A stretch of DNA of 5,738 bases from Acetobacteraceae bacterium (GTDB lineage Bacteria > Pseudomonadota > Alphaproteobacteria > Acetobacterales > Acetobacteraceae). The notes below the pieces were generated by a model, which was not told the DNA's origin, did no database searches, and saw only the letters and a list, made by a program, of their open reading frames with translations. The position numbers were made by a program, and so were the translations under genes. Shown one piece after another: positions 1 to 5,738 of the stretch. How positions within the stretch are numbered: position 1 is the stretch's first letter; every line of letters begins with the position of its first letter. The stretch is taken from the NCBI GenBank assembly GCA_019237355.1, contig JAFAHH010000593.1:1-5738 (forward strand), given 5' to 3'.

Positions 1-18
1 CATCGCGCTCTGCCCCTC
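1..18 (-). other. Possible start of another minus-strand gene at the left edge
   Basis: On the minus strand, bases 18-1 read GAGGGGCAGAGCGCGATG, so an ATG occupies bases 3-1 with a purine-rich GAGGGG 9 nt before it. It would begin 29 nt after the permease stop codon and could be co-transcribed with it. No coding sequence is visible to test this, and no terminator hairpin is seen between the permease stop and the edge. A chance ATG is quite possible. Confidence 0.2.
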
Positions 19-32
19 GATGGAAGGCTGAG

Positions 33-1802
33 CTAAGACGGCGGCGACAGCTTCCAAATGAGGGCGATCAAGGGTACGCCGATTAGGACGACCAAAATCG
101 AGAGCGGCATGCCAAGCCGCCAGTAGTCGCCGAACCGGTATCCTCCCGGGCCCATCACCAGCGTGTTGCATTGATGCCCGATCGGGGTGAGGAAGTCACA
201 CCCCGCACCAAGCGCCACCGCCATAAGAAAAGGGTCGGGATTGAGGTTCAGCTTGGCCGCGAGGCTTGCGGCGATGGGCCCGATCACCAGCACCGTCGGC
301 GCGTTGTGCAAGAATGGGGTAATAATCATGGTAACAACCAAAATGGTCGCCAGCGCTGCCACAGGTGGTACGGACTGGACCACACTGCTCAGCCAGCCCG
401 CGATCAGCGCGGTTCCGCCGGTGTCGCGCACCGCATGGCTGAGCGGGATGAGCGCGCCGAGCAGGATAAGCAGGTGCCACTCGATGGTTTCGTACGCCTC
501 CTCCATGGTCATCACCCGGAACAGCAGAAGCACGACGGCGGCGCCGAAAAAGGCGACCGCGACGGGCGCCTTGCCCACGGCTACCCAAGCCATGGCAACG
601 AGAAGAACGGCCGCGGGTAGCCATCCGCGGCGGCTGCGGCCGAGCGTGATGCTGCGCTCGGCGAGCGGCAGGATCCGTAATTCGCCAAGCCTCTCAGGAA
701 CGGCTTCACTAGCCCCGCGCAGCACAAGCACGTCCCCCGCCCGCAAGCGTACTGTCCCGAGCCGGCGAGAGATCACCTCGCCGCTCCGGCTTACGGCCAG
801 CAAAGTCAAATTGTAACGGCGCCGAAGGTCGAGCTGGGCCGGGGTATGGCCGACAACAGCGCTGTCGGCGGTCACTACTCCCTCGACCACGCTCACATCG
901 CCTGGCTCGGGGCCGCCCCCAGCCAGGTTCAGCCGCGCCCGGGCGACCAGCCGTTCCAGATTTTCGGGCTCGCCTTGCAGGAGCACGACGTCATCTTCGC
1001 GCAGTCGCGAGTCCGGCCGGGGCGGGTAACGCCTGAAGCGTTCGCGAATGATTGCCGCCACCGTGACGTCGCCATCGCCCAGGGCCTCCAACTCGGCGAC
1101 AGTGCGTCCGGCAGCCGGCGATTGGGGGCTGAGCCGCGCTTCCGTCGTGTAGTCCTCGATAGTGAACGCCGCATCGATCGACGGCGCGCCCTTACGGCCA
1201 CCTGGCAGCACACGATAGCCAAACGACAAGAACCCTACTCCCATGACCGCGATGCTCAACCCGACGGGGGTGAAGTCGAACAAGGAAAAGGGCTTGCCCA
1301 GGGTTTGCGCCCGTACCTCGGCGATGAGGATGTTTGGGGATGTGCCAACCAGGGTTACAATGCCCCCAAGCAGCGACCCGAATGCCATAGGCATAAGCAA
1401 GCAGGAGGGGGAGGTGCCGGTGCGGCGGGCCAACTGCAGCGCGACCGGCATGAGTATCGCCAACGCCCCGACATTTTTGGTGAACATCGAGAGGAGCGTT
1501 ACCGTCGCGACTAGTACCGGAACCTGCATCTGCACGGTTCGGAGCCGGGGCAAGATCGGGCGCATCAAGGTTTCAACCACGCCCGAGCGGGCGATCGCGG
1601 CACTTATGACCAGCGCTGCGGCGATAATGATCACCACTTCGTTGGCAAATCCCTCGAATGCCTTCGAGGGAGGGACGATGCCGGTAACAATTCCGGCGAA
1701 CAGCGCGACCAGCGCGATTAGGTCGTATGGCAGCCGCCCCCAGATGAATAAGACAATGGTGCAAAGAAGGATAGCGAACGCAATAGCTTGCTCGAGGGTC
1801 AT
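33..1802 (-). CDS. SLC13/DASS-family permease with two internal RCK_C (TrkA_C) domains
   Basis: Inner-membrane anion/cation-coupled transporter of the SLC13 (divalent anion:Na+ symporter) type; members move dicarboxylates, sulfate or related anions, and the substrate here cannot be told. The 589-residue protein has hydrophobic N-terminal segments (about 5-200), a soluble insert holding two RCK_C repeats (about 211-292 and 298-380), and a second hydrophobic half (about 393-585). The paired signature loops are visible: FTKNVGA at 107-113 and GTSPN at 153-157 in the first half, FLHNAPT at 497-503 and TPIGHQCN at 539-546 in the second. RCK_C domains are known to bind small ligands in other transporters, so gating by a cytosolic ligand is plausible. 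The frame is open to an ATG at 1949, but I chose 1802 because GGAG lies 6 nt upstream, MTLEQAIAFAIL starts directly at the first membrane helix, and the extra 49 residues are Pro/Ala-rich with no ribosome binding site. Family call firm; start and substrate less so. Confidence 0.9.
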   Translation of the reverse strand: MTLEQAIAFAILLCTIVLFIWGRLPYDLIALVALFAGIVTGIVPPSKAFEGFANEVVIIIAAALVISAAIARSGVVETLMRPILPRLRTVQMQVPVLVATVTLLSMFTKNVGALAILMPVALQLARRTGTSPSCLLMPMAFGSLLGGIVTLVGTSPNILIAEVRAQTLGKPFSLFDFTPVGLSIAVMGVGFLSFGYRVLPGGRKGAPSIDAAFTIEDYTTEARLSPQSPAAGRTVAELEALGDGDVTVAAIIRERFRRYPPRPDSRLREDDVVLLQGEPENLERLVARARLNLAGGGPEPGDVSVVEGVVTADSAVVGHTPAQLDLRRRYNLTLLAVSRSGEVISRRLGTVRLRAGDVLVLRGASEAVPERLGELRILPLAERSITLGRSRRGWLPAAVLLVAMAWVAVGKAPVAVAFFGAAVVLLLFRVMTMEEAYETIEWHLLILLGALIPLSHAVRDTGGTALIAGWLSSVVQSVPPVAALATILVVTMIITPFLHNAPTVLVIGPIAASLAAKLNLNPDPFLMAVALGAGCDFLTPIGHQCNTLVMGPGGYRFGDYWRLGMPLSILVVLIGVPLIALIWKLSPPS

Positions 1803-1808
1803 CAGCTG

Positions 1809-1812
1809 CTCC
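1809..1812 (-). promoter_or_regulatory. Ribosome binding site of the SLC13 permease
   Basis: On the minus strand this reads GGAG, 6 nt before the ATG at 1802. The alternative ATG at 1949 is preceded by TGTACGG and has no Shine-Dalgarno sequence, so this site decides the start in favour of 1802. Using 1802 also leaves 182 bp for divergent promoters; the 1949 start would leave only 35 bp. Confidence 0.6.
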
Positions 1813-1953
1813 GGCGCGAGTGGCGGACCTGCCAAGGTCCCGCTCGACGACGCCAGAACCGGCGAGATCCGCTGAGGTTGCGGCGGCACCATTCGGTTCT
1901 GCTCGCGTTGAAGCATCTGCGCTGGGCCAGCCCTCGCCTCGCGCGACATCCGT

Positions 1954-1991
1954 ACAGGAGGCGTGATGGAGAACAGGAGGCGTGATGGAGA
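1954..1991 (+). repeat. Perfect 19-bp tandem duplication of the kinase translation-initiation site
   Basis: Bases 1954-1972 and 1973-1991 are identical and directly adjacent (acaggaggcgtgatggaga). Each unit holds AGGAGG, a 4-nt spacer and ATGGAGA. The second unit provides the real kinase start at 1985. The first provides an equally good ribosome binding site and ATG at 1966. Since 19 is not a multiple of three, the two ATGs lie in different frames. The repeat does not extend on either side (T at 1953 versus A at 1972; A at 1973 versus C at 1992). Confidence 0.95.
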
Positions 1992-2025
1992 CGGAGCAGA
2001 AAGCGGTGCAAGCCGAGGGCGGTGA
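1966..2025 (+). other. Possible 19-codon upstream ORF overlapping the kinase start
   Basis: The ATG in the first repeat unit opens a short frame, MENRRRDGDGAESGASRGR, that ends with TGA at 2023-2025, 38 nt inside the kinase gene and in a different frame. AGGAGG at 1956-1961 sits 4 nt before its ATG, exactly as for the kinase. It could be a by-product of the duplication, or it could load ribosomes that compete with or feed initiation at 1985. The peptide resembles no family I know and is probably not functional as a protein. Confidence 0.3.
1975..1980 (+). promoter_or_regulatory. Ribosome binding site of the hybrid histidine kinase
   Basis: A perfect AGGAGG lies 4 nt before the ATG at 1985, a slightly short spacing for a consensus site. 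An in-frame TGA at 1964-1966 closes the frame upstream. The only other in-frame candidate is the GTG at 1982-1984, which is too close to the Shine-Dalgarno sequence. The start at 1985 is therefore well fixed. Confidence 0.75.
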
Positions 2026-5000
2026 GCCTGGGCGATCCCCGAGCGGGCCGATTTTTTGGAAAACTGGGCAGGCGCCCGGCGAACGAACCGTTCTCGATGC
2101 GCTCGGGGAGGGGATCTACACGATGAATCTCGAGGGCCGGTGCACCTTCATCAATCGTGCCGGCATGGAGATGCTTGGCTACGCCTCGGCTGAAGAGGTG
2201 CTTGGCCGTGACATGCACGAGCTGATCCATCACACAAAACCAGACGGCTCGCGCTATAAGCGATGCGACTGCCCGCTGCTGCAAAGCCTGATAACGGGAC
2301 GCAAGGTACATCTCGAAAGCGAACTTCTTTGGCGCAAAGACGGCAGCTTTTTCATCGCCGAATACTCGTCATTTCCAATTACCTCGGATACTACGATCAC
2401 CGGAAGCGTGGTCACGTTCACCGATGCCTCCCTGCGAGCCACGGCGCAAAAACGGCTGACTATGCAATATTCAGTCAGCCGGGCGCTGGCCGCGTCCTCC
2501 GAGCTCCAGACGGCCCTGACCCAGACTCTCGCCGCCATCGGCGCGGGTTTCGGCTGGGATCTCGGCGCATTCTGGCTGGTCGAGGATGACAAGGAGGGGA
2601 ACGAGCGGCTGGAGTGCGCTGCACTTTGGCACAGTCCGGGCCTGAAGGCTGACGGATTCGCCGATCGAACTGAAGGTTTACGGCTCGAGCGCGGAGCCGG
2701 GTTACCCGGCCGGGTGTGGGCGACCGGGGCGCCTACTTCTGTATCGGATGTCCTGCAAGAGGCCAACTTTCCAAGGCGGGACGAGGCCGCCCGGGGGGGC
2801 CTGCACCGCGGCTTTGCCTTTCCGGTCAAGGCGGGGAGAGAGATTGTGGGCGTGGCGGAATTCTTCAGCCGGGCCCTGATCAAGGCCGACGAAAGCCTGC
2901 TCGAAGCGGTTGCAACGCTTGGTCAGCAAATCGGTCAGTTCCTGAAGCGCCGGCGGCTTGATGAGGCATTGCGCGAGAACCGGTCCCGGCTCCGGGCTGC
3001 GCTTGCAGCATCGCGTACGGGAACGTTCCGGTGGGATATTCGCACGAGCGCGCTTGAATGGGATACGAACCTCGACCGGTTGTTCGGCTTGCCGCCGGGC
3101 CGGACAGCCCGGTCCATCGGAAATTTTCTCGAGCTGATTCACCCGGACGATCGTCCGGCTGTCCAGGTGGAAATCGAGCGCTCTGCCCAGCAGAGCGCGG
3201 ATTTCGCTTATGATTTTCGGGTCATCTGGCCCGATGGCAGCATCCATTGGCTCTCCGATAAAGGCCGTGTGTTCTGCGATAAGGCAGGCCGCGCGCTCTA
3301 TATGACCGGCGCCTGCACCGACATTACCGACCGCAAGCAGGCCGAGGCGGCACTGCGCGAAAGCGAGTTGCTCAAAAGCGCGATCCTTGAATCGGCCCTT
3401 GATTGTATCATTACCATAGATGCGGGGAGCCGGATCATCGAGTACAACCCAGCGGCCGAGCGTACTTTCGGCTATCCCCGTGACGCAGTCATGGGGCGGG
3501 AAATGCCGGAGCTGATCATTCCTGCGGAATACCGGGAAAAACATCGCGAGGGTATTGAGCGCTATCTTGCTAGCGGGAAGGGTCCGATGCTCGGCAGGCG
3601 CCTCACCATGGAGGCGATCCGCGCCGATCGCGGCCGTTTTCCGGTCGAGCTCGCCATTACATCGACCGGTGCTGGGCAGAATCCCCGATTCACGGCGTAT
3701 CTGCGCGACATAACGCTTCGAAAGCGCGGTGAGGAGCGGCTCCGGGAGAGCGAGGCGCGATTTCGCACCCTGGCCGACGCCATTCCTCAGCTTGCCTGGG
3801 CCACGGCGCCGGATGGGGCAATCACCTGGTACAACCGGCGCTGGTACGAATACACCGGCACAGCATTGGAAGAAATGGCCGGATGGGGCTGGAAAAAGGT
3901 GCACCATCCCGACTATGTCGCGGGTGTCGAGGCGCGCTTCCGGCAAGCGCTGGCCAGCGGCGAGCCCTGGGAAGACACGTTTCCCTTGAAAGGAAAAGAC
4001 GGGCGTTATCGCTGGTTCCTCTCCCGCGCCGTGCCGATCCGTGCTGAGCCAGATCCCGGCAACCCTGAGGCCCGCATCCTCGGCTGGTTCGGCACGAATA
4101 CCGACATCACCGAATTACGCGAAGCGGAGTTGGAGCTTATCGCCGCGAAGGAGGCGGCCGAGGAAGCCAACCGGGCCAAAAGCCAGTTCATCGCCAATAT
4201 GAGCCACGAGCTCCGGACGCCGCTTTCGGCCATCATCGGCTACACGGAAATGCTGGAGGAAGAAGCCAGCGACGCGCCAGAGTTCGGTGGATTCCTCGAG
4301 GATCTGGGTAAGATTGAGGCCAATGCCCGGCATTTGCTGGCGCTGATCAATGATGTTCTCGATTTATCGAAGATCGAAGCCAAGCGGATGGAGATTCATC
4401 CCGAAACTTTCGACGTGGCTGAGCTGGTGCAAGAGCTGGGAAGAACGGTCCAAAGCCTGGTCGAGAAACGATCCAACACCCTCGAGATCCGCTGTGCGCC
4501 GGGTCTCGGCACGATGCATTCCGATGTAACCAGAGTCCGGCAATGCTTGCTGAACCTGTTGAGCAACGCGGCGAAATTCACCGAACGTGGCCAGATTACG
4601 TTCTCGGCTGCACGGCCCACCGAGGGCGGCCGGGATTGGCTGGTTTTCCAGGTCAGCGATACCGGGATTGGCATGACGCAGGAGCAATTGGGCAAGCTGT
4701 TCCAGCGCTTTGCGCAAGCCGACTCTTCGACGACGCGGCGATTCGGTGGCACCGGGCTGGGTCTGGCGCTCACCCGTGCATTCGCCCGGATGTTGGGGGG
4801 TGATGTGGAGGTCCAGAGCACACCCGGCCAAGGGTCGACCTTGACGCTCCGGCTTCCGGCGGTGATCGGCGCTGAAACCCCGGTCCCTCAGCAAAGGGTT
4901 GTGGCGTCCGCGGACGAATTGGCCGCCAACGGCGATGGGCGGACGGTGGTGCTGGTGGTCGATGATGACCCGGGCACGCGAGACCTAATCTCTCGATTCC

Positions 5001-5738
5001 TCGAGCGGAAGGGGTTCTTTGTGCGCCTGGCCAGCAATGGTGCGGCCGGGCTGGCTCTCGCGCGGGAATTCCATCCCAGGGCCATGTTATTGGATGTGAT
5101 GATGCCGGGGATGGATGGCTGGGCCGTGCTCTCCGCCTTGAAGGCCGATCCTGCGACTGCGGATATTCCGGTGATTATGGTTTCCATTGTCAATGAGCGA
5201 AGCCTCGCCTTTTCGCTTGGCGCCGCCGACTATCTCACGAAGCCGCTGCGATGGGATCGCCTGAAAGCGGCGGTTGAGCGATTCCGGGACGAGCGGCCAA
5301 CGCATCCGGTGCTGGTGGCTGATGACGATCCAGATGCGCGGGCGCGGCTCCGGACGACGCTCGAGAGGGGCGGTTGGGCGGTCATTGAGGCTGAGAACGG
5401 CCGGCAAGCATTGGAGCAGATTGCGGGGCAGCGGCCCGAGCTGGTCTTGCTCGATCTTCTGATGCCCGAAATGGATGGTTTTGGCTTCCTGCAGGAGCTG
5501 CACGTTCATCCGGAGTGGCGGGATATTCCCGTCCTGGTGCTCACCGCCAAGGATATAACGAGCCAGGAACGGCAATATCTCGAGGAACAAGCGGCGCGCG
5601 TTTTTCAGAAGGGAAGTATCAGCCTGCGAGAGCTTGCTGGCGAAGTTCAAAGAGTATCCGCAAGCTCAGGCCCATTGGGCCCACGATCGACTACCGGCAT
5701 TCTGGCGGAGAGTGACAATGCCAAAAATCCTGCTCGTT
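1985..5738 (+). CDS. Soluble hybrid sensor histidine kinase, PAS-GAF-PAS-PAS-PAS-HisKA-HATPase-REC-REC (3' end beyond window)
   Basis: A multi-input cytosolic kinase that autophosphorylates on His and passes phosphate to Asp receivers. There is no signal peptide or membrane helix. Approximate order by residue: PAS 35-150, GAF 163-322, PAS 335-455, PAS 462-582, PAS 590-712, short helical linker 712-735, HisKA with phosphoacceptor His741 in MSHELRTPL, and HATPase with N-box NLLSNAAKF (Asn861), DTGIGM (Asp892) and GGTGLGL (921-927). Receiver 1 has Asp993-995, phosphoacceptor Asp1037, Ser1067 and Lys1086-Pro. Receiver 2 has Asp1113-1115, Asp1157, Thr1187 and Lys1209-Gly. All catalytic residues look intact, so kinase and receivers should be active. 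The second and fourth PAS domains look like the PAS_3 fold (HPDD...DGSIHW and HPDY...KDGRYRW). The frame has no stop before the edge (1251 codons); the downstream regulator begins inside it at 5718, so the end should be near. The signals sensed cannot be read from sequence. Confidence 0.95.
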   Translation, partial: METEQKAVQAEGGEPGRSPSGPIFWKTGQAPGERTVLDALGEGIYTMNLEGRCTFINRAGMEMLGYASAEEVLGRDMHELIHHTKPDGSRYKRCDCPLLQSLITGRKVHLESELLWRKDGSFFIAEYSSFPITSDTTITGSVVTFTDASLRATAQKRLTMQYSVSRALAASSELQTALTQTLAAIGAGFGWDLGAFWLVEDDKEGNERLECAALWHSPGLKADGFADRTEGLRLERGAGLPGRVWATGAPTSVSDVLQEANFPRRDEAARGGLHRGFAFPVKAGREIVGVAEFFSRALIKADESLLEAVATLGQQIGQFLKRRRLDEALRENRSRLRAALAASRTGTFRWDIRTSALEWDTNLDRLFGLPPGRTARSIGNFLELIHPDDRPAVQVEIERSAQQSADFAYDFRVIWPDGSIHWLSDKGRVFCDKAGRALYMTGACTDITDRKQAEAALRESELLKSAILESALDCIITIDAGSRIIEYNPAAERTFGYPRDAVMGREMPELIIPAEYREKHREGIERYLASGKGPMLGRRLTMEAIRADRGRFPVELAITSTGAGQNPRFTAYLRDITLRKRGEERLRESEARFRTLADAIPQLAWATAPDGAITWYNRRWYEYTGTALEEMAGWGWKKVHHPDYVAGVEARFRQALASGEPWEDTFPLKGKDGRYRWFLSRAVPIRAEPDPGNPEARILGWFGTNTDITELREAELELIAAKEAAEEANRAKSQFIANMSHELRTPLSAIIGYTEMLEEEASDAPEFGGFLEDLGKIEANARHLLALINDVLDLSKIEAKRMEIHPETFDVAELVQELGRTVQSLVEKRSNTLEIRCAPGLGTMHSDVTRVRQCLLNLLSNAAKFTERGQITFSAARPTEGGRDWLVFQVSDTGIGMTQEQLGKLFQRFAQADSSTTRRFGGTGLGLALTRAFARMLGGDVEVQSTPGQGSTLTLRLPAVIGAETPVPQQRVVASADELAANGDGRTVVLVVDDDPGTRDLISRFLERKGFFVRLASNGAAGLALAREFHPRAMLLDVMMPGMDGWAVLSALKADPATADIPVIMVSIVNERSLAFSLGAADYLTKPLRWDRLKAAVERFRDERPTHPVLVADDDPDARARLRTTLERGGWAVIEAENGRQALEQIAGQRPELVLLDLLMPEMDGFGFLQELHVHPEWRDIPVLVLTAKDITSQERQYLEEQAARVFQKGSISLRELAGEVQRVSASSGPLGPRSTTGILAESDNAKNPAR
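5707..5710 (+). promoter_or_regulatory. Ribosome binding site of the downstream response regulator
   Basis: GGAG lies 7 nt before the ATG at 5718 and inside the 3' end of the kinase gene. Good spacing supports 5718 as a true start and suggests translation coupled to the kinase. Confidence 0.6.
5718..5738 (+). CDS. Start of a CheY-like response regulator gene (truncated by the window)
   Basis: Only seven codons are present, MPKILLV. This is the common first beta strand of a receiver domain, normally followed by the acidic pair (VEDN/VDDD). The start has GGAG 7 nt upstream and overlaps the kinase gene in another frame by at least 20 nt, a usual arrangement for co-expressed two-component partners. 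In alphaproteobacteria I recall tandem-receiver hybrid kinases followed by just such a single-domain regulator, so it would be a third receiver for the same kinase. The rest of the gene is not in the window, so whether it carries an output domain is unknown. Confidence 0.65.

Larger units (their letters stand above)
1803..1984. promoter_or_regulatory. Divergent intergenic region between permease and kinase genes
   Basis: This 182-bp stretch separates the start codons of two oppositely directed genes and must hold the promoters of both, unless the kinase is read from farther away. I looked for -35/-10 pairs on both strands and found none convincing; TTGAAG at 1908-1913 has no matching -10 at 16-18 nt. 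No clear inverted-repeat operator was seen. The right end contains the 19-bp tandem repeat described separately. If the permease actually starts at 1949, most of this region would be coding. Confidence 0.45.

Noticed and set aside
1..36. End of a plus-strand gene converging on the permease
   Set aside because: One plus frame reads a dozen codons from the left edge before TAA at 34-36, but this is far too short to support a gene.
171..816. Plus-strand open frames opposite the permease, and a similar one at 846-1875
   Set aside because: These are antisense to an intact SLC13 gene. Their translations are rich in Arg, Ser and Gly without a recognisable fold or ribosome binding site.
1802..2311. 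Minus-strand open frame of 169 codons spanning the intergenic region and the kinase start
   Set aside because: It overlaps the kinase N-terminus and the permease upstream region, has no ribosome binding site that stands out and no recognisable protein motif.
2471..2950. GAF domain as a phytochrome-type bilin-binding domain
   Set aside because: No PxSDIP-like motif or chromophore Cys-His pair is seen; Cys211 stands alone. It looks like a general GAF sensor module.
2702..3946. Long minus-strand open frame of 414 codons
   Set aside because: It lies wholly opposite the GAF and PAS region of the kinase, whose own frame has clear domains throughout. The antisense translation shows no domain or motif; GC-rich coding DNA often leaves such open antisense frames.
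5087..5650. Minus-strand open frame of 187 codons
   Set aside because: It is opposite the two receiver domains, whose catalytic residues are all present in the plus-strand frame.
5640..5738. Frameshift at the kinase 3' end
   Set aside because: The open frame continuing past the regulator's start first suggested one, but receiver 2 is complete through Lys1209 and its last helix, and a short variable tail overlapping the next gene explains the sequence.

Overview
The window holds two divergent transcription units. GC content is high, and the coding style is typical of an alphaproteobacterium. The phosphoacceptor region of the kinase (FIANMSHELRTPLSAIIGYTEML) and the arrangement of a tandem-receiver hybrid kinase followed by a small response regulator resemble what I recall from Rhizobiales and Rhodospirillales. 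That taxonomic guess is an inference, and I cannot narrow it to a genus.

Left part (33-1802, minus strand): one complete gene for an SLC13/DASS-type membrane permease. It has two transmembrane halves separated by a cytosolic insert of two RCK_C (TrkA_C) domains. Its reading frame stays open to an ATG at 1949, but the ATG at 1802 has a GGAG ribosome binding site and fits the family N-terminus, so I use 1802. At the extreme left edge, bases 1-3 could be the start codon of another minus-strand gene.

Middle (1803-1984): a 182-bp divergent intergenic region that should contain the promoters of both units; I cannot assign -35/-10 boxes. Its right end carries the most unusual structure here: a perfect 19-bp tandem duplication (1954-1991). 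It duplicates the whole translation-initiation site (AGGAGG, 4-nt spacer, ATG, second codon) of the kinase gene. The upstream copy starts a 19-codon ORF in another frame that overlaps the kinase start.

Right part (1985 to the end, plus strand): a very large soluble hybrid histidine kinase, PAS-GAF-PAS-PAS-PAS-HisKA-HATPase-REC-REC, with 1251 codons in the window and no stop before the edge. A second gene with its own ribosome binding site starts inside its 3' end at 5718 (MPKILLV...), which is the typical N-terminus of a single-domain CheY-like response regulator. The kinase probably reads several cytosolic cues and passes phosphate through or among its own two receivers and the downstream regulator. 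No membrane segment is seen in the kinase. Any functional link to the divergent permease rests only on position.

I see no mobile element, CRISPR array, RNA gene or clear terminator. The genes belong to recognisable families, and I do not see a wholly new system. The points worth following are the duplicated start region, the permease's altered SNT motifs, the FixL-like histidine in the third PAS domain, and the overlapping three-receiver arrangement.
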